A stretch of 64,000 nucleotides of DNA from Microbulbifer taiwanensis (GTDB lineage: Bacteria > Pseudomonadota > Gammaproteobacteria > Pseudomonadales > Cellvibrionaceae), in the NCBI RefSeq assembly GCF_014904815.1, contig NZ_JACZFR010000021.1:62001-126000 (forward strand), in the 5' to 3' direction. This document shows, piece by piece, positions 28,803 to 37,363 of this stretch. The position numbers and the translations under genes were made by a program. The notes under the pieces were generated by a model, which had not been told where the DNA came from, searched no databases, and saw only the letters and a program-made list of their open reading frames with translations. Within the stretch, counting starts at the first letter, position 1. Every line of letters begins with the position of its first letter.

Positions 28803-28825
28803 CACAAGCAACCCTTTGGCTTGTG
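28803..28825 (+). other. Leader hairpin upstream of the 3D-domain gene
   Basis: cacaagc (28803-28809) pairs with gcttgtg (28819-28825). It ends 14 bases before the Shine-Dalgarno sequence. Confidence 0.35.
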
Positions 28826-28853
28826 ACCCATTGAATCCTGGAGGTATCGGGAC

Positions 28854-29264
28854 ATGATGAAACAGACTCTGCGCAACTCCGTATTTTTTATGATCGCTTT
28901 TTTCGCGGCAGCGGTGAGCCTGAACGCATCTGCCAAAGTGCAAAAGTCGATGACGGTTGACGCCACCGCCTACAACTCGGTGCCGGGACAGACCGACGAC
29001 GATCCCTGGGTAGCGGCCTGGAACAACCGCCTGCGCCCGGGCCAGAAGGTGATCGCTGTGTCCCGCGACCTGGAAAAACACGGCCTGACCAATGGCGCCA
29101 AGGTAAAGATTGAGGGCCTGCCCGGCACCTATACCGTGCGCGACCGCATGAACAAGCGCTTCAAGAACCGCATCGATGTGTGGATGGAAAAAGACATCAA
29201 GAAAGCCCGTCAGTGGGGCAAGAAGAAGCTGAAGATTTCCTGGGTGCGCCCGAAGAAGAAATAA
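28854..29264 (+). CDS. Secreted 3D-domain (double-psi beta-barrel) protein
   Basis: The 136-residue protein starts MMKQTLRNSVFFMIAFFAAA (signal peptide, cleavage near NASA-K). The mature part is one 3D domain (VDATAYNSVPGQTDDD ... VRDRMNKRFKNRIDVWM), named for its three conserved aspartates and related to the MltA/Stt catalytic barrel. The C-terminus is very basic (KKARQWGKKKLKISWVRPKK). It may bind or cleave peptidoglycan in the periplasm. It is a single-gene unit with its own promoter region and terminator. Confidence 0.82.
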   Translation: MMKQTLRNSVFFMIAFFAAAVSLNASAKVQKSMTVDATAYNSVPGQTDDDPWVAAWNNRLRPGQKVIAVSRDLEKHGLTNGAKVKIEGLPGTYTVRDRMNKRFKNRIDVWMEKDIKKARQWGKKKLKISWVRPKKK

Positions 29265-29318
29265 CAGCGCCACCAGTCAGATACACGCAAAAATCGCGGC
29301 TACGACCGCGACCCTTTC

Positions 29319-29346
29319 AGCCCCGCCCTCCAGCGGGGCTTTTTTG
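29319..29346 (+). terminator. Rho-independent terminator of the 3D-domain gene
   Basis: The stem agccccgc/gcggggct with a six-base loop is followed by six T's, 55 bases past the stop. It also lies just beyond the end of the convergent hypothetical gene. Confidence 0.88.
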
Positions 29347-29361
29347 TATTCGCTGTGAATC

Positions 29362-29892
29362 TCAGGGTTCGGTCTCCGCAGTAATACCCGGCAATTCCAC
29401 ACAGAGACTGTTTTCAATATAAAAAATACTCGGCTGCCGATCTTCGTTGTAACGATGTTCCAGGCCATCCTCTCCCAGCAGGACCAGGTATTCGGACTTG
29501 ATCCAGCCGCCCCGGTCGCGATACTCGCTCAGCCACAACAGGGCCGGCTGGTCCTCGTAGCAGCGGCCGTAGAACATGCGCGTTTTCTCCACCAGTTCCT
29601 TGCTCTCGTAATCGAGATACCGGCCGGGATAGGTATAGCGGTCAGCGCTGCCCGGGTCCCCTGCCTCGCCATTGACGCCGTTACCCGGCCGCGCAATCTT
29701 GTGGATGTAGATAGCTGTATTCTCATCGCAATCCACACAGCTGCGCCCGGCTACAATCGCGTAACCGTGAATTTCCGAGATCAAACGGGCTTCCTTCAGG
29801 TCGGTTCTGAGAATTCGCTGGTCGGAGAGCTGCAGCGTTTCGGCACCAGCCACACAGCTCAACAGCAGAAGGGGAATACAAAGCGCTTTCAT
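29362..29892 (-). CDS. Secreted hypothetical protein
   Basis: The 176-residue protein has a signal peptide (MKALCIPLLLLSCVAGAETL). I recognise no family. The mature part is rich in tyrosine and acidic residues and has paired cysteines (GRSCVDCDENTAIYIHK; RMFYGRCYEDQP; ENSLCVELPG), suggesting disulfides in the periplasm. It stands alone, convergent with the 3D-domain gene. The ATG at 29892 follows agagg poorly, but no better start exists. Confidence 0.65.
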   Translation of the reverse strand: MKALCIPLLLLSCVAGAETLQLSDQRILRTDLKEARLISEIHGYAIVAGRSCVDCDENTAIYIHKIARPGNGVNGEAGDPGSADRYTYPGRYLDYESKELVEKTRMFYGRCYEDQPALLWLSEYRDRGGWIKSEYLVLLGEDGLEHRYNEDRQPSIFYIENSLCVELPGITAETEP

Positions 29893-30083
29893 GGAGAGGG
29901 AATCTGCCCGCGAACATCAGGTCGCACCGCCGGAGACAATCATTCCGTGGTCGTCTCGCGACGGTGCTGTGATTGGGTTGTGTGCTGTCACACTGTCGCG
30001 ATTCCCTTCTAAAGATAACCATAGCAGCTGTGGCGCCGTTGGCAGCTAATCAGGCAGGGAAAAGATAGGGAACAGAAAGGCGA

Positions 30084-30103
30084 CGCCGGTCATTGCACCG
30101 GCG
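30084..30103 (-). terminator. Hairpin downstream of the 86-residue acidic protein gene
   Basis: cgccggt (30084-30090) pairs with accggcg (30097-30103). On the minus strand it is followed by tcgcctttctgtt, a weak T-rich tract, and it lies 43 bases beyond the stop of the 30146-30406 gene. The rest of the 29893-30145 gap shows nothing specific. Confidence 0.55.
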
Positions 30104-30145
30104 CCGTTGAAATGCGGTTCTTGTGGAGGAAACTAAGCGGTCGGT

Positions 30146-30406
30146 CTACCAGCTCTCGTCAGTCTCCTGTACCGGTCCAACGAAGGTTCCTATGCCCTCC
30201 TCACGCAGGGCATCCAGGGCCTCTTCCAACGCCTCCTGCTCGGTATCGAACGAATCCTCCCAGACCGTGGAGTTGTTGTTCTCGTCGACTATCTCCAGTA
30301 GCCAACCACCCTCGCCGTCCTCATAGATATCGATATGAACGGAAACCTCGCCATCGCGATAGGCCTGGCTCAACTCCGACTCTTTGGGTGCAAACTGTTC
30401 ATCCAT
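30146..30406 (-). CDS. Small acidic hypothetical protein
   Basis: The 86-residue, strongly acidic cytoplasmic protein (MDEQFAPKESELSQAYRDGE ... GGWLLEIVDENNNSTVWEDS) has two or three beta-strands followed by a helix (TEQEALEEALDALREEGIGT). I recall similar conserved short proteins in pseudomonads and relatives but no function. It reads from an ATG at 30406. The next gene on either side faces elsewhere, so it is probably monocistronic. Confidence 0.7.
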   Translation of the reverse strand: MDEQFAPKESELSQAYRDGEVSVHIDIYEDGEGGWLLEIVDENNNSTVWEDSFDTEQEALEEALDALREEGIGTFVGPVQETDESW

Positions 30407-30444
30407 GGGATTCGCCTCTCTGTAGTGTGGCCGAACTGTGACAA

Positions 30445-30712
30445 TAGTGTGGTGTAAGGTGCTAAATGCGGTTATCAGCGGGCCGCTAAGCGGCCAGATG
30501 CAAGGCGCTTTTGCGCCGGCATAGTAGCTCTATGTCAAGCAAATGCAACGCAGCAGATGGCTGCTTAGCGGCCCGCCCGAAGGGAGCCCCCCAAAATGCC
30601 CACAGCGGCGTTGCCACTCTTGAAAAGGGCTAGCCATTCCCTGCGAGTGGCGCCTTGCTGTGAACATTTTGGGGGGCTCTGATAACCGCATTTAGCACCT
30701 TACACCACACTA
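30445..30712. mobile_element. MITE-like palindromic element, copy 1 (full length)
   Basis: The 34-bp termini (30445-30478, starting TAGTGTGGTGTAAGGTGCTA, and 30679-30712) are perfect inverted repeats. Nested stems lie inside: cgggccgctaagc/gcttagcggcccg (30479-30491/30563-30575), gagccccccaaaatg/cattttggggggctc (30584-30598/30665-30679) and gccactc/gagtggc (30613-30619/30645-30651). No ORF is inside. TA borders both ends, which may be a target site. It lies between the acidic-protein gene and trhO. A shorter relative is at 62444-62598. Confidence 0.82.
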
Positions 30713-30769
30713 GTGGCCCGCCGGTCAATCAATTGTTTCCGCATCCCGGCATTACTGCCTGATAAATGT

Positions 30770-30798
30770 ACGACATTCGCCGCCGTCTGCGATAAAAT
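30770..30798 (+). promoter_or_regulatory. Candidate trhO promoter
   Basis: acgaca (30770-30775, four of six -35 matches) and taaaat (30793-30798, five of six -10 matches) are separated by 17 bases. The site lies about 65 bases upstream of the trhO start and just right of the MITE-like element. Confidence 0.45.
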
Positions 30799-30861
30799 GC
30801 GCGGCGATTTTTGCCCCCACTGCTCCGGAATTACGCTCCGGCCCGCAAAGAGGAAAATACC

Positions 30862-31851
30862 ATGCAAAACCAGGCTGTCGTCTGCGCGCTCTACAAGTTC
30901 ATCGCACTGGACGATTTCGAAACCCTGCGCGATCCGCTACTCAATGTCATGCTGGAAAACCGCGTGCGCGGCACCCTGCTGCTGGCCCGCGAGGGCATCA
31001 ACGGCACAGTGGCCGGTTCCCGCGAGGGAATAGACACACTACTCACTTACCTGAAGTCCGACCCGCGCCTGGCGGAACTGGACTACAAGGAATCCTACAC
31101 CGACTCGGTCCCCTTCCTGCGCAGCAAGGTGAAGCTGAAGCGCGAAATAGTCACTATGGGCGTGGAGGGCATAGACCCGCGGCGCTCCGTGGGCACCTAC
31201 GTGAAACCCGCCGACTGGAACCACCTGATCAGCGACCCGGAAGTGCTGCTGATCGACACCCGCAACGACTACGAGTGCCGAGTCGGTAGCTTCCGCAATG
31301 CGGTAAACCCGAACACCGACAGCTTTCGCGAGTTTCCGCAGTATGTGCGCGACAACCTGGACCCGGCCAAGCACAAGAAGGTGGCCATGTTCTGCACCGG
31401 AGGCATCCGCTGTGAGAAGTCCACCGCCTACCTGAAGGAACAGGGCTTCGAAGATGTCTACCACCTGCAGGGCGGCATACTCAAATACCTGGAGGAGGTG
31501 CCGAAAGAGGAGACTCTGTGGGAGGGCGAGTGCTTCGTCTTCGACGAACGGGTGACCGTGAATCACGATCTCCAGCGCGGCGACTACGACCAGTGCAACG
31601 CCTGCCGTATGCCGGTGACCCGGGAGGAAAAACAGTCGCCCCGGTTCGAACAGGGGGTCAGCTGCCCACACTGTTTTGACCAGGTCTCCGAGGCGGACAG
31701 GGCCAGATTCCGCGAGCGGGAAAAACAGATTCAGTTGGCGAAGCAGCGCGGCGAGGAGCATATAGGCCAGGAGGCGCGGGAGGTGACCGCAACGCGGCGC
31801 CGCCAGAAACAGGAAGAGCGCCGCCGCCAGGGGGAATCCCGGAGCGCCTGA
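30862..31851 (+). CDS. trhO: tRNA uridine(34) hydroxylase TrhO (YceA, rhodanese domain)
   Basis: The 329-residue protein starts [20 protein letters not shown] at an ATG with agagga upstream. An N-terminal UPF0176-type domain precedes a rhodanese domain with the active-site loop [21 protein letters not shown] zinc-like cysteine cluster follows ([14 protein letters not shown] ... GVSCPHCFD), and the C-terminal tail is basic and glutamine-rich. TrhO makes 5-hydroxyuridine at the tRNA wobble position. It converges on the SpoIIAA-like gene with only six bases between stops. Confidence 0.93.
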   Translation: MQNQAVVCALYKFIALDDFETLRDPLLNVMLENRVRGTLLLAREGINGTVAGSREGIDTLLTYLKSDPRLAELDYKESYTDSVPFLRSKVKLKREIVTMGVEGIDPRRSVGTYVKPADWNHLISDPEVLLIDTRNDYECRVGSFRNAVNPNTDSFREFPQYVRDNLDPAKHKKVAMFCTGGIRCEKSTAYLKEQGFEDVYHLQGGILKYLEEVPKEETLWEGECFVFDERVTVNHDLQRGDYDQCNACRMPVTREEKQSPRFEQGVSCPHCFDQVSEADRARFREREKQIQLAKQRGEEHIGQEAREVTATRRRQKQEERRRQGESRSA

Positions 31852-31857
31852 AGCCAG

Positions 31858-32250
31858 TCAAAGTGCCAGGGACGGCATCGCTTCGTTTTTTGCCTGCAGC
31901 AACCAGGCCTCGGCCTCAGCCTCCACGAAGAACTGCCGCATGTCGTGTCCGCGAGACCTGGCTTCGCTGGCAACCATCTGCGAAGGATAGCGGTCACAGG
32001 GATGCAATACGGCTATGCGCGCCGCTCCCAGCACCGGATGTTCGGCCAGGAAGCGGCCGAACTGGCGCTGCTCCTCCGGCGAAATCGACTGCGCGAAGCG
32101 ATGATCCACCAGGATGCGCAGCGGCGACCGGTGGCGATAGCTTTCCGCCAGCATCGACGCTGCTGCCATACGCTCGACCAGACTCATCGGACCGTAGTGC
32201 AGCACCCGCACTATGCCCGTGTCGGGTCTGTAGGTGATGTGAAAATTCAT
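31858..32250 (-). CDS. SpoIIAA/STAS-like hypothetical protein (paralogue A)
   Basis: The 130-residue cytoplasmic protein has the pattern of SpoIIAA-like proteins: an initial beta-strand pair (IVRVLHYGPMSLVERMAAAS), the central strand RILVDHRF and the closing QFFVEAEAEAWLL. It is clearly homologous to its neighbour at 32442-32825 along the whole length (YRH..PLRxLVD; EQRxFxxFxxxHPVLxxARIAVL). Function is unknown; STAS-fold proteins are often regulatory or bind small molecules. Confidence 0.7.
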   Translation of the reverse strand: MNFHITYRPDTGIVRVLHYGPMSLVERMAAASMLAESYRHRSPLRILVDHRFAQSISPEEQRQFGRFLAEHPVLGAARIAVLHPCDRYPSQMVASEARSRGHDMRQFFVEAEAEAWLLQAKNEAMPSLAL

Positions 32251-32441
32251 CGTTGTAGTGTGGGTCCTGTGCGGCTGGATTTATTGTTTTTCCACAGCCA
32301 GATCACACCAAAAATGTGAACCGCATCACCAGTATAAGTGGGCACAGTTCAAACGCTACAAAAATCGATAATTTTCGACTAAATGGAATCCCTGCGACGC
32401 ATTTTCTGGCATCGCGCGACAACCACCACTCTGGACACACT

Positions 32442-32825
32442 TCACCGCCCCTGCTTTCGACTCCGCAACCAGGCCAGCGCCTCAGACTCCACCAGAAACT
32501 GCCGGGTGTTGCCGGCGCGCTGGGCAATACGGCTGGCGGTCAGCGCTACCGGACTGTCGCCGCTGCGGAAAAGCACTGCAATACGCGCGCGCCGCAACAC
32601 CGGGTGCTGGCGGATAAACTCGGCGAAGCGACGCTGCTCGGCGGTCGACATGGTGGTCTCCGCATAGCGGGTATCGACCAGCAGGCGCAGCGGGTTCAAA
32701 TGGCGGTACCTGCCCACCACCTGCCCGGCGACCTGCAGCCGCTCGGCAAGCCCGACCCGGCCGATAAAATGAATGCGGACTATGCGCCCGCCGGTGAGAT
32801 AGCGAATCTTGAAATTTGGGGACAT
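32442..32825 (-). CDS. SpoIIAA/STAS-like hypothetical protein (paralogue B)
   Basis: The 127-residue protein (MSPNFKIRYLTGGRIVRIHF) shares its whole architecture with the gene at 31858-32250 and ends in the same QFLVESEALAWL motif. The two are in tandem on the minus strand, 191 bases apart, so a local duplication is likely. That gap has A/T-rich promoter-like sequence, so each may have its own promoter. B is more basic than A. Confidence 0.7.
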   Translation of the reverse strand: MSPNFKIRYLTGGRIVRIHFIGRVGLAERLQVAGQVVGRYRHLNPLRLLVDTRYAETTMSTAEQRRFAEFIRQHPVLRRARIAVLFRSGDSPVALTASRIAQRAGNTRQFLVESEALAWLRSRKQGR

Positions 32826-32977
32826 CCAGGTTTCCGCGCAAACTGCCAGTGCGCCCTACTGCAATGCATCCCAGCTGGCGCAAAATTCTCTCGCCACAAT
32901 ATATTTGGAATCATTTCCCCAAAAAAAGAAAAAAATGAAAAAATTAACCCGACTGTGACCCTGTTCGCGGGCCGGGC

Positions 32978-34144
32978 TCAGTCGATTTCAATTTCCGGCA
33001 ATTCCTCTTCACCGGCATTGAGCCAGATCTGCGCCGCCGCGCGTCGGGCTATCTCCCGGTAGAAGCCGGCGATCTCCCCGTCCGGTGCCGCCGCCACACT
33101 GGGGAGGCCGCTGTCGGTGCCCTCGCGGATCGCCATATTCAGCGGCAACTGGCCCAGCAGCCGCGTGTCGTAATCGGCGGCGATGCGCTCGCCGCCGCCG
33201 CTGCCGAAGACCGGTTCGCTGTGGCCGCAGTTTGGGCAGGTGTGCAGGGGCATGTTCTCCACTATGCCCAGTACCGGCACCGACACCTTGCGGAACATCT
33301 CCACACCCTTGATCGCGTCCTTCAAGGCCAGGCCCTGGGGCGTGGTGACAATCACCGCGCCGGCCAGGGTGGTTTTCTGCGCCAGGGTCAGCTGGATATC
33401 GCCGGTGCCCGGAGGCATATCCACCACCAGGTAATCCAGCTCGCCCCCCTCTTCACACCAGATTGTCTGGGTCAGTATCTGGTTCAGCGCGCCGCTGGCC
33501 ATGGGGCCACGCCACACCGCAGGAGTCTCTTCTGTCATCAGGTAACCGAGAGACATGGTCCTCAGCCCCTGCACCTCTACCGGCAGGAAGAACTTCTGCT
33601 CCCGCACCTGCGGGCGCGCCCCCTCTGTACCGAGCATGGTGGGCAGGCTGGGGCCGTAGATATCCGCATCCAGCAGGCCGACACTGGCCCCCTCGGCGGC
33701 CAGCGCCAGGGCCAGGTTGACCGCGGTGGTGGACTTGCCCACGCCACCCTTGCCAGAGGCCACGGCGACAATGTTCTTTACCCGCTGCAACGGCTCGGGT
33801 GCATCTGCCACCGGCGTCGCCGGGATATCGCTGAACAGCTCGAACTGCAGATGTGCGTCGCCCAGTGGACCGCCCTTGAGGGTTGGCAGGCAGGCTTCGT
33901 GTACCCGTCCGCTCCAGCTGTCCGCCAGGCTCGCGCAGGGGTAGCCGAGCGTCAGGCCGACAAACACGGTGCCATCGTCGAAGCCGACTTCAATTTCGGC
34001 ATCCAGCTCGTCCAGCGGCAGCCCTGTGGCCGGGTCGTGCAGCTGGCCCATGCACTCTGCCAGGCGCTCCAGTTCGGCCTGCACCTCTTCGGACACCTCT
34101 TCAAGGTGATGGTCGTGATCGTGGTCGTGCTGGTGATCGCTCAC
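32978..34144 (-). CDS. apbC: Mrp/ApbC-type Fe-S cluster carrier ATPase
   Basis: From the GTG at 34144 (gaggaaaacaca before it) the protein has 388 residues. Residues 1-12 are an unusual His/Asp run (SDHQHDHDHDHH). A DUF59-like N-terminal domain follows. The deviant Walker A P-loop is VASGKGGVGKSTTAVNLALA, then come DADIYGPSLPTMLG and the Fe-S-binding CxxC in HTCPNCGHSEPVFG. It loads 4Fe-4S clusters onto target proteins. It is divergent from metG, as in many gammaproteobacteria. Confidence 0.95.
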   Translation of the reverse strand: MSDHQHDHDHDHHLEEVSEEVQAELERLAECMGQLHDPATGLPLDELDAEIEVGFDDGTVFVGLTLGYPCASLADSWSGRVHEACLPTLKGGPLGDAHLQFELFSDIPATPVADAPEPLQRVKNIVAVASGKGGVGKSTTAVNLALALAAEGASVGLLDADIYGPSLPTMLGTEGARPQVREQKFFLPVEVQGLRTMSLGYLMTEETPAVWRGPMASGALNQILTQTIWCEEGGELDYLVVDMPPGTGDIQLTLAQKTTLAGAVIVTTPQGLALKDAIKGVEMFRKVSVPVLGIVENMPLHTCPNCGHSEPVFGSGGGERIAADYDTRLLGQLPLNMAIREGTDSGLPSVAAAPDGEIAGFYREIARRAAAQIWLNAGEEELPEIEID

Positions 34145-34328
34145 TGTGTTTTCCTCTCGGCGAATCCTCAATGGCCGGCATTGTGGAGGATGAGCCCGGG
34201 CAACGCCAGCCGGCCGCCGGCGCCCTCCCTGCTACAGCGCAAATCTGCTATATTCCGCGGTCTTTTGACGAAGTCCGGCCACACGTTCCGCAACCCTGGC
34301 CACAACCCCTCAGCCGATGGAAGAACCG

Positions 34329-36356
34329 ATGTCCGAAACGCGCAAGATCCTCGTAACCAGCGCACTCCCCTATGCCAATGGCTCCCTGCACCTGGGCCAT
34401 GTGCTCGAATATATCCAGACCGACATCTGGGCGCGCTTCCAGCGCGCGCGCGGCAACGACTGCCTGTACATGTGCGCCGACGACGCCCATGGCACCGCCA
34501 TCATGCTGAAGGCCGAACAGCTGGGCCTGACGCCGGAACAGCACATCGCCAATATGCAGGCGGAACACGAGCGCGACTTCGCCGACTTCCTGATTGGCGT
34601 GGACAACTACCACTCCACCCACTCGGAGGAGAACCGCGAGCTGTCGGCAATGATCTATCAGCGCCTCAGTGACAACGGCCATATCGCCTCGCGCACCATC
34701 ACCCAGGCCTTCGATCCGGAGAAGCAGCTGTTCCTGGCCGACCGCTATATCAAGGGCACCTGCCCGCGCTGCAGCACCCCGGACCAATACGGTGACAACT
34801 GCGAGGCCTGCGGGGCCACCTACAGCCCCACCGAGCTGATCGATCCGGTGTCCGCCATCTCCGGCGTTGCGCCGATCGAGAAGGAATCCGAACACTTCTT
34901 CTTCACCCTGCCCGCCTTCACCGAATTCCTGCGCGACTGGACCCGCTCCGGCACCCTGCAGGGCGAGGTGGCCAACAAGCTGGCGGAGTGGCTGGAAGAG
35001 GGCCTGCAGGAGTGGGATATCTCCCGCGATGCGCCCTACTTCGGCTTCGAGATCCCCGACGCGCCGGGCAAGTTTTTCTACGTGTGGCTGGACGCCCCCA
35101 TCGGCTATATGGCCAGCCTGAAAAACTACTGCGACGAGAAAGGTCTCGACTGGAAGGACTACTGGAAAAAAGACAGCGATGCCGAGGTGTATCACTTTAT
35201 CGGCAAGGACATCGTCAACTTCCACGCCCTCTTCTGGCCGGCGATGCTGGATTCCGCGGACTTCCGCACGCCGACCAAGGTGTGCGTACACGGCTTCCTG
35301 ACCGTCAACGGCAAGAAAATGTCCAAGTCCCGCGGCACCTTTATCAATGCGCGCAACTACCTCGACCACCTGAATCCCGAGTACCTGCGCTACTACTTCG
35401 CCGCCAAGCTGACCGCCGGCGTCGACGACCTGGACCTGAATCTGGATGACTTTATTGCCAAGGTAAACTCGGACCTGGTGGGCAAGGTAGTGAATATCGC
35501 CTCGCGCACCGCCAAGTTCGTCAGCAAGTCCGGCGGCGAGCTGGCCGCAGAGCTGGCTGACGAAAAACTCTGGCAACAGTTCGTCGAGGCCGCGCCGCGT
35601 ATCGCCGACAATTACGAGCAGCGTGAATACGCCCGCGCCATGCGCGACATCATGGGCCTCGCCGATGCCGCCAACGCCTGGATCGCCGACAAGGCGCCCT
35701 GGTCCCAGGCGAAAGAGGAAGGCAAGGAAGCGGAAGTGCTGGCCATCTGCTCCCAGGGCGTGAACATGTTCCGCGCCCTGATCACCTGGCTGGCGCCGGT
35801 ACTGCCCAGCACCTCCGCCAAGGCGGCAGAATTCCTGAACTGCGAACTGGACTGGACCGCGGCCACCACGCCGCTGGCTGGCCACAGGATCGACAAGTTC
35901 AAGCCGCTGCTGCAGCGGGTGGAAAAGACCCAGGTGGACGCGGTGATGGAAGCGGCCAAGGAATCCCTGGCGCAGCTGCAGGCGGAGGCCAAGCCTGCCA
36001 GCGGTCCCCTGGCCGAGGATCCGATCGCCGAAGAGATCCAATTCGATGACTTCGCCAAGGTGGACCTGCGTATCGCGCTGATCGCCAGGGCGGAACATGT
36101 CGAGGGCGCCGGCAAGCTGCTGAAGCTGACCCTGGACCTGGGCGGTGAGACGCGCCAGGTGTTCGCCGGCATCAAGAGCGCCTACAAGCCGGAAGACCTG
36201 GAGGGCAAGCACACCGTCATGGTCGCCAACCTGGCGCCGCGCAAGATGCGCTTCGGCGTCAGCGAGGGCATGGTGCTGGCCGCCGGCCCCGGCGGCAGGG
36301 ACCTGTGGATCCTCGAACCCCACGAAGGCGCCCAGCCTGGCATGCGGGTGATGTAA
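34329..36356 (+). CDS. metG: Methionyl-tRNA synthetase with C-terminal tRNA-binding domain
   Basis: The 675-residue class I enzyme has the HIGH-like [18 protein letters not shown] and the KMSKS loop in [11 protein letters not shown]. The zinc knuckle [18 protein letters not shown] is present. The C-terminal EMAP-like dimerisation/tRNA-binding domain begins at [21 protein letters not shown] chose the second ATG (34329) because ggaag lies directly upstream and the length matches E. coli; the ATG at 34317 is an alternative. It starts 184 bases from the divergent apbC. Confidence 0.97.
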   Translation: MSETRKILVTSALPYANGSLHLGHVLEYIQTDIWARFQRARGNDCLYMCADDAHGTAIMLKAEQLGLTPEQHIANMQAEHERDFADFLIGVDNYHSTHSEENRELSAMIYQRLSDNGHIASRTITQAFDPEKQLFLADRYIKGTCPRCSTPDQYGDNCEACGATYSPTELIDPVSAISGVAPIEKESEHFFFTLPAFTEFLRDWTRSGTLQGEVANKLAEWLEEGLQEWDISRDAPYFGFEIPDAPGKFFYVWLDAPIGYMASLKNYCDEKGLDWKDYWKKDSDAEVYHFIGKDIVNFHALFWPAMLDSADFRTPTKVCVHGFLTVNGKKMSKSRGTFINARNYLDHLNPEYLRYYFAAKLTAGVDDLDLNLDDFIAKVNSDLVGKVVNIASRTAKFVSKSGGELAAELADEKLWQQFVEAAPRIADNYEQREYARAMRDIMGLADAANAWIADKAPWSQAKEEGKEAEVLAICSQGVNMFRALITWLAPVLPSTSAKAAEFLNCELDWTAATTPLAGHRIDKFKPLLQRVEKTQVDAVMEAAKESLAQLQAEAKPASGPLAEDPIAEEIQFDDFAKVDLRIALIARAEHVEGAGKLLKLTLDLGGETRQVFAGIKSAYKPEDLEGKHTVMVANLAPRKMRFGVSEGMVLAAGPGGRDLWILEPHEGAQPGMRVM

Positions 36357-36371
36357 GGTCTTCCCTCGTCG

Positions 36372-36389
36372 CACCGGCCTGCGCCGGTG
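36372..36389. repeat. Short palindrome after metG
   Basis: caccggcctgcgccggtg is a 7-bp stem with a 4-base loop, 15 bases past the metG stop. It lacks a T-run. It resembles a half-unit of the GGCCTGCGCCGG repeats found elsewhere in the window. Confidence 0.5.
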
Positions 36390-36500
36390 GGACGGCATAT
36401 CACTACACCCGCCTCCCCTCAAACCACCTCCCCAACCGGCCCGCAACCACTCCCGGGCTATCCTACTGTTCGCGGCAGCAAACAGCCCGGAAACCGCCCG

Positions 36501-37217
36501 ATGAAAAACCTGCCCCTGCAACAGCGCATCGCCCGGATCGACTGGTCCCGGGTAGCCACCGACCTGGACAGCGACGGCTGGGCACTGCTCGACCGGCTGC
36601 TCACCACCGCGGAATGCGACAGCCTGGCGGCCCTCTACCCACAGGACGAACACTTCCGCCGCCGCATAGTAATGGCCAACCACAACTTTGGCCGCGGCGA
36701 GTACAAGTACTTCGTCTACCCGCTGCCTGTACTGGTCGCCGAACTGCGCAGCGCCCTCTACCGGCCCCTGGTCACCGTCGCCAACCGCTGGAACCGGTGC
36801 CTGGGCGCAGGCAGCCACTACCCCGAAGAACACAGCGACTACCTGGCACTCTGCCACCGCGCCGGCCAGACCCGCCCCACGCCGCTGCTGCTGCAGTATG
36901 GCAAGGGCGACTTCAACTGCCTGCACCAGGATTTATACGGCGAGCAGGTGTTTCCGCTGCAGGCTGTCCTCATGCTCTCCGACCCCGAAATGGATTTCAG
37001 CGGCGGCGAATTCGTGCTCACCGAACAGCGCCCGCGCATGCAGTCCCGCGCCCAGGTGGTGCCGCTGCGCAAGGGCAGCGCGGTGATCTTCGCCGTGCAC
37101 CAGCGCCCGCAGAAGGGCAGCCGCGGCTACTACCGGGTCAACATGCGCCACGGCGTCAGGCGCCTGCACAGCGGGCGGGGGCGGGCCGCCGGGAATATCT
37201 TCCCCCGTGCCACCTGA
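36501..37217 (+). CDS. 2-oxoglutarate/Fe(II) oxygenase, prolyl-hydroxylase-like
   Basis: The 238-residue protein starts MKNLPLQQRIARIDWSRVAT. The iron ligands appear as HQD in FNCLHQDLYGE and a distal histidine in YRVNMRHGVRRLH. A glycine/acidic turn SGGEFVLTEQRPRMQ lies between them, as in the P4Hc/2OG-FeII_Oxy families. Substrate is unknown; some close families hydroxylate free or protein-bound amino acids. The start at 36501 has no strong ribosome-binding site. It is followed by an imperfect inverted repeat. Confidence 0.85.
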   Translation: MKNLPLQQRIARIDWSRVATDLDSDGWALLDRLLTTAECDSLAALYPQDEHFRRRIVMANHNFGRGEYKYFVYPLPVLVAELRSALYRPLVTVANRWNRCLGAGSHYPEEHSDYLALCHRAGQTRPTPLLLQYGKGDFNCLHQDLYGEQVFPLQAVLMLSDPEMDFSGGEFVLTEQRPRMQSRAQVVPLRKGSAVIFAVHQRPQKGSRGYYRVNMRHGVRRLHSGRGRAAGNIFPRAT

Positions 37218-37240
37218 TCTTGTTTTAACCGCGCTCCCTT

Positions 37241-37317
37241 GTAGGATGGCAAAGGAGCGCAGCGACGTGCCATCACCTGGCGCCCAGATGGGCACGCTGC
37301 GCTTTGCCCATCCTACG
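37241..37317. repeat. Imperfect inverted pair, GTAGGATGG family
   Basis: The arms gtaggatggcaaaggagcgc (from 37241) and gcgctttgcccatcctac (to 37317) are inverted with a few mismatches, with further pairing of gtgccatc with gatgggcac inside. It lies between the oxygenase and the hydroxyacid dehydrogenase. Its outer arms carry GTAG, like those at 3551, 13990 and 27571. Confidence 0.7.
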
Positions 37318-37363
37318 AAGCATTCTTTGTAGGGACCTGCTCACTGCTGAAGGATCTGAATCA

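Larger units (their letters stand above)
28323..28853. other. 531-bp AT-richer non-coding region upstream of the 3D-domain gene
   Basis: I find no convincing ORF here. The region is visibly richer in A/T than its surroundings. It holds a candidate promoter (28706-28733), a dyad just downstream (28742-28760), a leader hairpin (28803-28825) and a good ribosome-binding site (ggaggt, 28839-28844). The left part (28323-28700) shows no feature I can name. Confidence 0.6.

Noticed and set aside
30445..30712. CRISPR-like array
   Set aside because: The internal repeats are inverted and nested, not direct, and there are no spacers of equal length or Cas genes.
34248..36926. An 892-codon open frame on the minus strand opposite metG
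   Set aside because: It is antisense to a certain tRNA synthetase gene, has no start signal, and its composition (G/A/V/H/Q-rich) is what GC-rich codon bias yields in the opposite frame.
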